A stretch of 64,000 nt of DNA from Puniceicoccaceae bacterium (GTDB taxonomy: Bacteria > Verrucomicrobiota > Verrucomicrobiia > Opitutales > JAFGAQ01): the NCBI GenBank assembly GCA_040224245.1, contig JBEGIR010000073.1, forward strand, positions 56,304 through 120,303, given 5' to 3'. The position numbers were made by a program, and so were the translations under genes. Every line of letters starts with the position of its first letter. Position 1 is the stretch's first letter. This document shows, one piece after another, positions 28,521-36,667 of this stretch. The notes beneath the pieces were generated by a model, which was not told the origin of the DNA, searched no databases, and worked only from the letters and a program-made list of their open reading frames with translations.

Positions 28521-28664
28521 TTATGGGTGGGTGTTCGAAATGAAAGGAATCACAGTAACCCGCGCGCGGCGCGCATGTCACGGTGCCGACTATACGCGAC
28601 CCATTAAACCACGATCAAATCTTTTCTTGTGCGCAGGCCGCCCCGCTGGTCGCACGGTCTTGCC

Positions 28665-29489
28665 ATGAGTACAGCCCTCCACTTTCGCATCCTGGGTTCG
28701 AGCAGTGCAGGTAACTGCGGCCTGCTGACCACGCCTCATACCCGGATTCTCATCGATGCCGGATTTTCCGGCAGGAGAATCTGTGAAATGCTGTCCCAGC
28801 AGGGTCTCTCCATTATGGATATCGATGCAATCTTCCTTACCCATGAGCACTCGGACCACAGTCAGGGGTTTCGGGGCCTGTGCAAACAGTCCCACCTCAC
28901 CTGGATCTGCAACCGTGATACGCACGGTGCGATCTCCCATCCCACCAAGGAGCGCGCACGCTGGTCGCATTTTGAAACCGGCAGTCGCTTCCTGTTCAAA
29001 GATCTCGAAGTCGAGGCCTTTTCGATTCCCCACGACGCATCAGATCCCGTCGGTTACCTGTTTTCCTGGGGAGGGCATGACTTGTTTTCACCCTACCGCT
29101 CCATTGCCTGGGTTCTGGACCTCGGCTACGTCACTACACTGGTCAGGGAAAAGATTCAGGGCGCGGATACCCTCGTCATCGAGGCAAACTACGACAACGA
29201 ACTGCTGGAACTCGACTCCAAGCGCCCCTGGTCGGTCAAGCAACGCATTCAAAGCCGCCATGGACACCTGTCAAATCAGGCCGTGCTCGAGCTGCTCGCC
29301 TCCCTGCAGTCATCCCGGGTCAGAGAGGTGCACCTCGCCCACGTCAGTCGCGACTGCAATACCATTGAAGCGATCCGACGCACGCTCGCACCCCTTTTTG
29401 CCGATGCCTCACTCCCCTTCTCTCTTCAGGTATTCAACCCGAGCACGCATCAGAGTGAACCCCTGACAATGCCACATTCCCTTCTGTAG
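28665..29489 (+). CDS. MBL-fold metallohydrolase (YycJ/WalJ-like)
   Basis: The start MSTALHFRIL gives 274 residues. The metal-binding motif THEHSDHSQG is at 59-68. Later ligands are the His in SIPHDASDP and the C-terminal HLSNQ and HVSRDCN regions. The N-terminal ILGSSSAGNC is the YycJ signature. YycJ/WalJ proteins are putative 5'-3' exonucleases linked to mismatch repair in some Firmicutes. It is divergent from the ABC permease gene. Confidence 0.88.
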   Translation: MSTALHFRILGSSSAGNCGLLTTPHTRILIDAGFSGRRICEMLSQQGLSIMDIDAIFLTHEHSDHSQGFRGLCKQSHLTWICNRDTHGAISHPTKERARWSHFETGSRFLFKDLEVEAFSIPHDASDPVGYLFSWGGHDLFSPYRSIAWVLDLGYVTTLVREKIQGADTLVIEANYDNELLELDSKRPWSVKQRIQSRHGHLSNQAVLELLASLQSSRVREVHLAHVSRDCNTIEAIRRTLAPLFADASLPFSLQVFNPSTHQSEPLTMPHSLL

Positions 29490-29641
29490 TCCGTGCGGAA
29501 ATCGTGCACTGGGATGATCGGATATTTGACAGCACGGTTTCCACTCGCTAGGAGCAAATTCAGGGTGAGGGGGTTCGCCGGAAATCGATGCAGCTTTCCA
29601 AGGGTTGCGAACCGCGCCTGACAACGATTCCACACAACCGA

Positions 29642-31063
29642 ATGCCACAAAACTACCAACACACAAAGATCGTCTTCACGCTCGGACCCGCAACCGACGA
29701 TGAAGCAGTCCTCCAGAAGCTGATTTCCGAAGGAGTCAATGTCTGCCGATTCAACATGGCCCACGCCACCCATGAGGGAATCCGGGAGTCGATCAAGCGG
29801 ATTCGCCGAGCCTCCCAGCACAGCGGGCGACAAATCGCCCTGCTCATGGATGTGAAGGGGCCGGAGATCCGCACTGGAGAACTCGAGTCACCGATTGATC
29901 TCAAGGAGGGAGATTCCCTCGATATTGTTCTCAACGCGGAACGCAGCTCAAAGAGCAAGATCCCACAGGTCAGTGTCAACTACCCACGGTTGATCACGGA
30001 CCTGAAGGTCGGTGATGAGGTGATCGTTGACAGCGGACTGATTCGCCTGCAGGTCACGGAAAAGGAGTCCACCCACATCCGCTGCAAGGTTCTCATCCCC
30101 GGTGTGCTGGGCAATCGCCGCCACATCAATCTTCCGGGAGTGCATGTGGACCTGCCCAGTCTCACGCACAAGGACAAACGCGACATCCTCTTCGGCATCG
30201 AACAGGGTTTTGACTTCTTTGCACTTTCCTTTGTGAGGGAAGCTGAGGATATTGAGCTGCTGCGACGCTTTCTCACCGACAACGGCTCCCGCGCGCGCAT
30301 CATCGCCAAAATTGAGGACCAAAGCGCGATCCGGAACCTCGAGGCCATTGTCAAGGCCAGTGATGGACTCATGGTCGCCCGCGGTGATCTCGGGGTGGAG
30401 TGTCCGTTTGAGGAATTACCAGTCATTCAGAAACGCGCGATCAAGCTCTGCATCGCAAATTTCAAACCGGCTATCGTGGCCACGCACATGCTGGAATCCA
30501 TGATTTCCGCACCGATCCCCACACGCGCAGAGGTCACCGATGTCTCGAATGCTGTGCTCGAGCGGGCGGACTGCGTGATGCTCTCAGGAGAAACCACCGT
30601 CGGAAAGTATCCGGTCGAATGCATTCGGGTGCTCAACCGCATCGTGCGGCGCGCTGAACAGGAAATCCGTAGCAAGCCTGCCGACTCTGTCGTGCTGGAC
30701 ACTCCAGCGGAAAAGATGCTGCGTTCCGCAGCAAGTCTCGCCCAGGAAATCGAAAACAGTGGTCTCGTGGTCTTCACGCGTGGTATGCGCTACCCGCTGT
30801 TGCTCTCGGCCCTGCGCTCAAGCAAAATTCCAATCTATGCGTTCACCGATGACGAGGCACTCTACCGGCAAATGCAGTTGGTCTGGGGCATCAATCCCTT
30901 CTTTACAACGTACACCCAGGACCGGGAGGAGAGCATCCAGAATGCGCTGCATTCTCTCAAAACCAAGGGTTGGGTGAAATCAGGTGACCGCGTGGTCGTG
31001 ATCACCAATGTGCTTGCCAGAACCAAAGTGGTGGAGAGCATTCAACTCCGTCGTCTCGAATAA
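29642..31063 (+). CDS. pyk: Pyruvate kinase
   Basis: Last step of glycolysis, phosphoenolpyruvate plus ADP to pyruvate plus ATP. The start MPQNYQHTKI gives 473 residues. Conserved parts are KIVFTLGPAT (8-17), NMAHATHEG, the catalytic-lysine segment IIAKIEDQSAIRNL, the VARGDLGVE motif and MLSGETTVGKYP. The C-terminal allosteric domain is present. The trpE start follows the stop by two bases, so the two are co-transcribed and probably coupled. Confidence 0.96.
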   Translation: MPQNYQHTKIVFTLGPATDDEAVLQKLISEGVNVCRFNMAHATHEGIRESIKRIRRASQHSGRQIALLMDVKGPEIRTGELESPIDLKEGDSLDIVLNAERSSKSKIPQVSVNYPRLITDLKVGDEVIVDSGLIRLQVTEKESTHIRCKVLIPGVLGNRRHINLPGVHVDLPSLTHKDKRDILFGIEQGFDFFALSFVREAEDIELLRRFLTDNGSRARIIAKIEDQSAIRNLEAIVKASDGLMVARGDLGVECPFEELPVIQKRAIKLCIANFKPAIVATHMLESMISAPIPTRAEVTDVSNAVLERADCVMLSGETTVGKYPVECIRVLNRIVRRAEQEIRSKPADSVVLDTPAEKMLRSAASLAQEIENSGLVVFTRGMRYPLLLSALRSSKIPIYAFTDDEALYRQMQLVWGINPFFTTYTQDREESIQNALHSLKTKGWVKSGDRVVVITNVLARTKVVESIQLRRLE

Positions 31064-31065
31064 CC

Positions 31066-32559
31066 ATGAATTTTTCCCCAGATCTTCCGACTTTCCTGCA
31101 GCTGAGCAAGCAGTGCAACCTCATCCCCGTGCACTGTGATTTCTACGGTGATACCGAAACTCCGGTCACCTGCTACGCCAAGTTGCGAGGCAATGGACCT
31201 TCCTTCATGCTGGAGTCTGTGGTCGGTGGAGAATCCATCGGCCGCTATACCTTTCTGGGTACCCAGCCCCGCATGGAAATCCGCACCTATCCGGATCACA
31301 CGGAAGTGCGTCATGATGGCGGTATGACGGAATCCCACGCCCACACGGGAGATCCGCTCGCCTATCTGGAACACTATCTGGCCGGGATTCGAACCCCGTC
31401 ACACCCCGCAGACGCCCCGCTGTTCACTGGTGGTGCCGTAGGCTATGTGGGCTACGAATACATTCACTTTGTGGAACCCACGGTGCCCATGCCCGAGCAT
31501 CGTGAGATCGATACGCCACTGGCCTACTTTCTGATCACCGATACGGTCGTCTGCTTTGACCACGCTCGCCAGAAGCTGAGCATTTATTCCAATGCTCTGA
31601 TTGACGGGGATGCCGAGGCCGCCTACCAGCGAGCCTGTGATGCGATCATGCGCGTGCACGAGCGTTTGAGCGCACCGCTGGAAAGTCCGCTCACTCCGAT
31701 TCAGGCCATCTCTGGTGAAACGCTCGAACCCCAGAGCAATTTCACTCCGGAGCGCTATCGCGATGCGGTGGGCAGGATCAAGCAATACATCACTGAAGGG
31801 GATGCCTTCCAAACCGTGCTGTCCCAACGCTTCGAAGCCGAATACCCGCTCACTGCGCTCGATCTCTACCGCTCCCTTCGCAATGTCAACCCGTCACCCT
31901 ACATGACGCTGCTCGAGTGTGAGGACTTTGGCATCGTCAGCGCCTCTCCCGAGGTGCATGTGAAGGTGCAGGATGGCAAGGTGGAGATTCGTCCCATCGC
32001 TGGCACCCGACCGCGCGGTGCCACCGTGAAGGAGGATTTGGCGCTCGAATCCGAGCTGCTCGCCGATACCAAGGAGAAGGCCGAACACCTCATGCTCGTG
32101 GATCTCGCGCGCAATGATATCGGCAGGGTCTGCAAAGTCGGCAGCATTGAGATTCCCCACTTCATGATCATTGAGCGCTACTCACATGTCATGCACATTG
32201 TTTCTCAGGTAGTGGGTGAACTCGACAGTGGCAAAAATGCCTTTGACCTGCTCCGGGCCACCTTTCCCGCCGGAACCATCAGCGGCGCACCCAAGGTACG
32301 CGCCATGCAGATTATCTCCGAACTGGAGCAGACTCAGCGCGGTGTGTACTCCGGCGCGCTCGGCTATTTTTCCTTTGACGGCACCCACGACTCGGCCATT
32401 GCGATTCGCACTGCCCTCCTCAAAGACAGTAAGGTCTATTTCCAGGCAGGGGCAGGCATTGTTGCGGATTCTGATCCACAGAAGGAATACGAGGAAACGG
32501 TCAACAAAGCAATGGGAATGCTCAGAGCGGTGCAACAATCCCTTGCCCTCGTTCGTTAA
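31066..32559 (+). CDS. trpE: Anthranilate synthase component I
   Basis: Converts chorismate to anthranilate using ammonia from a glutaminase partner. The 497-residue length is normal. The tryptophan-inhibition motif is seen as MLESVVGGESIGRYTFLG (about 46-63). The chorismate-binding domain carries IAGTRPRGAT, ELLADTKEKAEHLMLVDLARND and the PAGTISGAPKVRAM motif. PabB is less likely given the LES feedback motif. No trpG or other trp gene is near. It is downstream of pyk with a 2-bp gap, so transcription may follow carbon flux rather than attenuation. Confidence 0.93.
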   Translation: MNFSPDLPTFLQLSKQCNLIPVHCDFYGDTETPVTCYAKLRGNGPSFMLESVVGGESIGRYTFLGTQPRMEIRTYPDHTEVRHDGGMTESHAHTGDPLAYLEHYLAGIRTPSHPADAPLFTGGAVGYVGYEYIHFVEPTVPMPEHREIDTPLAYFLITDTVVCFDHARQKLSIYSNALIDGDAEAAYQRACDAIMRVHERLSAPLESPLTPIQAISGETLEPQSNFTPERYRDAVGRIKQYITEGDAFQTVLSQRFEAEYPLTALDLYRSLRNVNPSPYMTLLECEDFGIVSASPEVHVKVQDGKVEIRPIAGTRPRGATVKEDLALESELLADTKEKAEHLMLVDLARNDIGRVCKVGSIEIPHFMIIERYSHVMHIVSQVVGELDSGKNAFDLLRATFPAGTISGAPKVRAMQIISELEQTQRGVYSGALGYFSFDGTHDSAIAIRTALLKDSKVYFQAGAGIVADSDPQKEYEETVNKAMGMLRAVQQSLALVR

Positions 32560-32681
32560 AACCCAACACCCACCACGTTAGGGCTTGCCCCTGGCTAGAA
32601 AACCATCTAGGTCAATAGTCGGAGTCATTGCCCGTCTTTATCATTCCTTCCGAAAACCAAATCGCAGCTGGGCAACTCATT

Positions 32682-33794
32682 ATGTCAAGGAAACAGGAAT
32701 CCTCACCCACTTTCGGTGATCCCACCAACGGCTCCTCCAAGTTGAAGGGTTCTGCATTTTCCAAAGTATCCGACCAGGAGGCCAACAAGCTTTCCAAGCG
32801 CATCCGCGTCAATCGCTCCGTCACTTCCGATGATGAAGCTGCAGATCTGCGGGACATTCCCTACTCCGAAAAGAGTTCGATCAAGCTCTACCTACAGGAA
32901 ATCGGAAAGACACCACTGCTCACGCACAAGCAGGAAATTGAACTCGCCGAGCGCATTCGCAAGGGCGACAAGGAGGCACGCGACCAAATGATCGCCGCCA
33001 ACCTGCGTCTGGTCGTAAAAATCGCCTACGACTACAATAACTTTGGCCTTCCGCTGCTCGACCTCATCAGCGAGGGCAACATCGGGCTGATCAAGGCAGT
33101 CGAGCGCTTTGACCCCGCCAAGGGTGGCAAGCTCAGTACGTATGCAGCCTGGTGGATCAAGCAGTCGATCAAACGCGCCCTGGCCAACCAGGGAAAGACG
33201 ATCCGTCTACCAGTGCACCTTGTCGACAAGATCGCAAACATGCGAAAGATCACGATGCGCCTCTCCGAAGAATTGGGCCGCGACCCCAGCGACGACGAGA
33301 TCGCCATGGAGATGGGCATTCCAGTCAACAAGGTCGCTCACCTCAAAAGCGTGAGCGTGCGCCCGGCCTCGCTCGATGCCCCCATCGGAGATGGAGACGA
33401 TACCGAGTTTGGTGACATTGTCGGTGACGAAAACGCGATCAATCCCTTTGACAACCTGCGCAGCAAGTCCCTGCTCAACGACATGGCCAACATGCTGGAT
33501 TCGCTCGAACCGCGCGAGGCCGAAATCATTCGCCTGCGCTACGGTCTCGACGGCGACAAACCCCGCACCCTTGAGGAGGTGGGCCAGGAGTTTAACATCA
33601 CTCGTGAGCGGGTACGCCAACTGCAAAACATGGCTATCAGCCGCATGCGCAAGATCATGACGTCCAATGAGAGACAGCGCAGTGCCGAAGAGGTCAAACA
33701 GGAAGAACTTGAGCGCAAGCGCATGGAGGTGATCAAGGAGTTCTACGAAGCCAAACAGGGAGCATCGGACCAACCGATTTCCGGCTCGGACTGA
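32682..33794 (+). CDS. rpoD: Primary-type RNA polymerase sigma factor (sigma-70)
   Basis: The start MSRKQESSPT gives 370 residues. It has region 1.2 (SIKLYLQEIGKTPLLTHKQE), region 2 with NLRLVVKIAYDYNNFGLPLLDLI and TYAAWWIKQSI, region 3, and region 4 ending in the helix-turn-helix TLEEVGQEFNITRERVRQLQ. It lacks region 1.1 and the non-conserved insert of E. coli RpoD, as do many compact primary sigma factors. The C-terminal tail is charged. An intrinsic terminator follows. An in-frame TTG 18 codons upstream is not favoured. Confidence 0.95.
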   Translation: MSRKQESSPTFGDPTNGSSKLKGSAFSKVSDQEANKLSKRIRVNRSVTSDDEAADLRDIPYSEKSSIKLYLQEIGKTPLLTHKQEIELAERIRKGDKEARDQMIAANLRLVVKIAYDYNNFGLPLLDLISEGNIGLIKAVERFDPAKGGKLSTYAAWWIKQSIKRALANQGKTIRLPVHLVDKIANMRKITMRLSEELGRDPSDDEIAMEMGIPVNKVAHLKSVSVRPASLDAPIGDGDDTEFGDIVGDENAINPFDNLRSKSLLNDMANMLDSLEPREAEIIRLRYGLDGDKPRTLEEVGQEFNITRERVRQLQNMAISRMRKIMTSNERQRSAEEVKQEELERKRMEVIKEFYEAKQGASDQPISGSD

Positions 33795-33825
33795 TCCACC
33801 ACCCCACAACCGCAAATTTTTTATC

Positions 33826-33857
33826 ACAGCTCAGGTTTCCCAACCTGGGCTGTTTTT
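33826..33857 (+). terminator. Intrinsic terminator after rpoD
   Basis: A 12-bp stem ACAGCTCAGGTT (33826-33837) / AACCTGGGCTGT (33842-33853) with one G-T pair, loop TCCC and a following T run. It is 32 bp past the rpoD stop. Confidence 0.9.
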
Positions 33858-33928
33858 GTTTTTGCCCACTGCGTCCAGCATTTGGTTGCGGAACCCGAGT
33901 CAAATCACTAAACCGACACACAGACGAT

Positions 33929-35320
33929 ATGAATCCAACGATCGCACAACAACTGCGGGAAGACCCCGCCCTGCAACAGTGCATGCAGCAAATGCTCAAT
34001 GCCCTTGCCGCTCATCAGGAGCGCATCACGGGCATCCGACAGGCAGATCCCGAGCGCAGGCAGAGCTACGCACAGGCGTTGCAGCGCTTCCAGGATCAGC
34101 GCGGGGGCGCTCTGATTTATCCCTACATCGGTTCCGGTATCGGCAAGGGGGCACTGGTGGAACTCGAGGATGGCAGTGTGAAATACGACTTCATCTGCGG
34201 TATTGGGGTATACCAGTTTGGGCACAACCACCCCGACTTGGTCAGGGCCGCACTTTATGGAGCACTTCAGGACACGCTGATCCAGGGCAATGTGCAGCAA
34301 AACGTCAACTCACTTGAACTCACGGATCTCATGCTCGCCATGGCCAATCAGGATCAGCCCGTGTTCGACCACTGCTTCCTGAGCAGCTCCGGTGTGATGG
34401 CAGGGGAAAATGCGCTTAAGATCACCTTTCAAAAGAAATTTCCCGCCAATCGCATCTTCGCGTTCAAGCGCTGCTTCGCGGGCCGCACGCTCGCCTTTTC
34501 TCAGATCAACGACAAGGCTGTTGGTCGCGCCGGGCTGCCGGATGCGTTTCCGGTCGATCACCTGCCATACTACGATCCCGCCGATCCCGAGGGCAGCACC
34601 ACCGCCACGCTCAAGGCCATGCAGACCCTCATTGAGGCCTATCCGGGCAAGCACGCAGCGCTCATGATCGAACTCGTGCAGGGTGAGGGCGGATTCTATC
34701 CCGGTGACCGTGAATTCTTTCGCAGGGTGATGGAGCTGTGCCGGCAGCACGGCATCGCCGTGCTCGTCGATGAGATCCAGACTTTTGCGCGCCTGTCCCG
34801 TCCGTTTGCATTCCAGTACTACGGCTTGCACGATCTGGTCGATGTGGTCTGGATCGGCAAGGCCTCCCAGGTGTGCGCCACCCTCTTCAAGAAGGAGTTC
34901 GCCCCCAAGCCCGGACTGCTCGGGCAAACCTACACCGCCGCCGCTTCCTGTATCGAGGGGTCCATCCAGATTCTCAAATCGCTGCGCGATGGGGGCTACT
35001 TTGGAGATGAGGGCAAGATTGAGCGGCTGTCGAACTACATTCAGAAACGTCTGGCCGACTTTGCTGCGGAAACGGGTCTGATCGAAGGTCCCTTTGGCAT
35101 CGGCTCCATGATCTGTTTTACACCTCTCGGTGGAGACCAGGCCAAGGTGAACGCCTTCACGCAAACCCTGTTTGAGCGTGGCGTCATCAGTCTGACCGCA
35201 GGCAGCCACCCGACCAAGTGCCGCTTCCTGCTGCCCTATCCGGTCATCGATACCGCCGAGATCGACGCGGTCTTGGAGATCGTGTTCGCGACCCTGCAAG
35301 AGCTACAGCGAGAGACTTGA
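33929..35320 (+). CDS. Class III PLP-dependent aminotransferase
   Basis: 463 residues. The PLP lysine is predicted as Lys311 in VWIGKASQVC, and the PLP-ring Asp as Asp281 in VLVDEIQTFARL. The GNVQQNVNSLE and SSSGVMAGENALK regions match the acetylornithine/lysine aminotransferase superfamily (GxEAxExAxK region, here altered to GVMAGENALK). The DEIQT segment lacks the common GFGRTG extension, so it is not a standard ArgD. The amino donor is undetermined. A short palindrome cluster lies downstream. Confidence 0.8.
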   Translation: MNPTIAQQLREDPALQQCMQQMLNALAAHQERITGIRQADPERRQSYAQALQRFQDQRGGALIYPYIGSGIGKGALVELEDGSVKYDFICGIGVYQFGHNHPDLVRAALYGALQDTLIQGNVQQNVNSLELTDLMLAMANQDQPVFDHCFLSSSGVMAGENALKITFQKKFPANRIFAFKRCFAGRTLAFSQINDKAVGRAGLPDAFPVDHLPYYDPADPEGSTTATLKAMQTLIEAYPGKHAALMIELVQGEGGFYPGDREFFRRVMELCRQHGIAVLVDEIQTFARLSRPFAFQYYGLHDLVDVVWIGKASQVCATLFKKEFAPKPGLLGQTYTAAASCIEGSIQILKSLRDGGYFGDEGKIERLSNYIQKRLADFAAETGLIEGPFGIGSMICFTPLGGDQAKVNAFTQTLFERGVISLTAGSHPTKCRFLLPYPVIDTAEIDAVLEIVFATLQELQRET

Positions 35321-35352
35321 ACGATACAAGATCCTTCATCACGTAGCTCCTC

Positions 35353-35377
35353 GTAGGGCTGGTGCGTGTCGCCAGCC
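35353..35377 (+). repeat. Isolated GTAG-footed palindrome (REP-like)
   Basis: GTAG (35353-35356) followed at once by GGCTGG (35357-35362) and, after a 9-nt loop, the complement CCAGCC (35372-35377). The layout is like the REP elements elsewhere in the window, but the stem sequence is different. It sits in the 99-bp gap between convergent genes. Confidence 0.5.
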
Positions 35378-35419
35378 GCGACGACGACGGTTCCCCCACA
35401 CGAAGCCCCTTCCCTTCGA

Positions 35420-36007
35420 TTATTCCAGCACCTCGAAAAAATCGACACCCGTCGGGTTGATGCTCAGCTCCACATCCCCCAATACGATTACCGGTAGCTT
35501 CATGTCTGAAACTGAGTCCAGCAGGGCCTCGAGTCGTTGGGTGCGAAATCCGTTCTCATCAAAGAACTGATCCGCAAACATGAAGTAAAACCAGCGTGTG
35601 GGTTCGGTTTCCAGTGCTGCCATTTTGGAGAGGTGAAAGGTGTGGAATTCCGTCGAGTTCCGCGATTCCATGAGTCCGAATCCCTCACTGTAAAGCCGAG
35701 TGATGTTGAGCCGAAAACACGGGAAAGGTTGTCCCTCGATCTCATACCCTTTTTGGATCGGGGATCTGCTCGCTGATTCATCCCCAGCGACAAATGCGTC
35801 GTGAAGTTCGGTTAGGTACTGATCATACTGCGCACGACTCACATTCGCGATGATCGCCAGATCATACGACTGCAAACGCTGTTCCACCTCGGAGAGCGAC
35901 TCATCCGGCGCCAGCACGTAGGGTTCTTTTTTGATGCGAAGTTCCTGTCCGCCAGCAAGGGTAGCGGCAGATAGAATTGCGAGGAGGAGGGCAAATGTGA
36001 ATCTCAT
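35420..36007 (-). CDS. Exported hypothetical protein (195 aa)
   Basis: Not recognised. The signal peptide MRFTFALLLAILSAATLAGG is followed by an alpha/beta region with many aromatics (CFRLNITRLYSEGFGLM, WFYFMFADQFFDENG). Two Cys are not obvious in a motif. Its start overlaps the stop of the upstream gene (ATGA at 36004-36007), so it forms a coupled pair with the next exported unknown. Confidence 0.65.
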   Translation of the reverse strand: MRFTFALLLAILSAATLAGGQELRIKKEPYVLAPDESLSEVEQRLQSYDLAIIANVSRAQYDQYLTELHDAFVAGDESASRSPIQKGYEIEGQPFPCFRLNITRLYSEGFGLMESRNSTEFHTFHLSKMAALETEPTRWFYFMFADQFFDENGFRTQRLEALLDSVSDMKLPVIVLGDVELSINPTGVDFFEVLE

Positions 36008-36489
36008 GGGTTCTGATGATCGTCGGATTCGGGAGCATTCTCTTCGGGAAGATCAAAAAAATCCTGTCGTAGTCTCTTTTCTTCCTTTTCACCCGAGATA
36101 GGAAGTTGACCAACAGGATAATAACTCAACCATACCCCCCATTCCAACTGCCTCGACATCGTCTGACCGCTGTGAGCAATCGAAGAAGATGAAGCAAGGC
36201 TTTGCGTACGCGTTGTATCCGGTGGAACGATCTCGGATATCGTTTGCACAACAGTTCCTTTAAATCTTATGGTCGTCTCCAGTCGATAGGGCTGGTTGGA
36301 TGTATTGGCAAACCGAACTTGGACCGAAACAGTCCCTGTCGCTGACCCACCCCAAGGAATTTCACCCGAAGATTGGGATCCGGATACCTCAAACTGCTCC
36401 GGTTTTGGCTGACTTTGTGCACTACCGTAGAACGCCAGAAGTAGCCATACAGGAAGAAGGAGGAAAGGATTGAGAGGTGTTCCGTTCAT
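36004..36489 (-). CDS. Exported hypothetical protein (161 aa)
   Basis: Not recognised. The start MNGTPLNPFLLLPVWLLLAF gives a signal-like N-terminus; a longer frame to 36534 adds 15 codons. The mature part has a beta-rich segment (GSATGTVSVQVRFANTSNQP, YRLETTIRFKG) suggesting an Ig- or beta-sandwich-like fold, then a Ser/Thr-rich stretch and a charged Glu/Lys C-terminus. It is translationally coupled (4-bp overlap) to the downstream 195-aa exported protein. Function unknown. Confidence 0.6.
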   Translation of the reverse strand: MNGTPLNPFLLLPVWLLLAFYGSAQSQPKPEQFEVSGSQSSGEIPWGGSATGTVSVQVRFANTSNQPYRLETTIRFKGTVVQTISEIVPPDTTRTQSLASSSSIAHSGQTMSRQLEWGVWLSYYPVGQLPISGEKEEKRLRQDFFDLPEENAPESDDHQNP

Positions 36490-36595
36490 TGCTGTTTTGG
36501 TGAAGTCAAGATGAGAACACCCTGTCACTATCACGATAGTAATCAGAGGTGCTATCCATCATCAAGACGAGGAGATACCACAAATTCGGTAACCA

Positions 36596-36633
36596 AACCC
36601 CTCAACACTTCGGCTCCGAAACGTTGAGGGGTT
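36596..36633 (-). terminator. Intrinsic terminator after clpC
   Basis: 11-bp perfect stem AACCCCTCAAC (36596-36606) / GTTGAGGGGTT (36623-36633), with an inner loop that can itself pair (TTCGG / CCGAA). It lies 35 bp past the clpC stop. On the minus strand it is followed by TTTGG, a weak T tract. Confidence 0.8.
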
Positions 36634-36667
36634 GAAAGGACAAAGAGATCCAGACGTCGAACGCCAG

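Noticed and set aside
33929..35320. argD (acetylornithine aminotransferase) to complete the arg pathway
   Set aside because: The PLP-site region differs from ArgD (DEIQTFARL, altered GVMAGENALK) and the gene is far from the arg operon; kept as class III aminotransferase.
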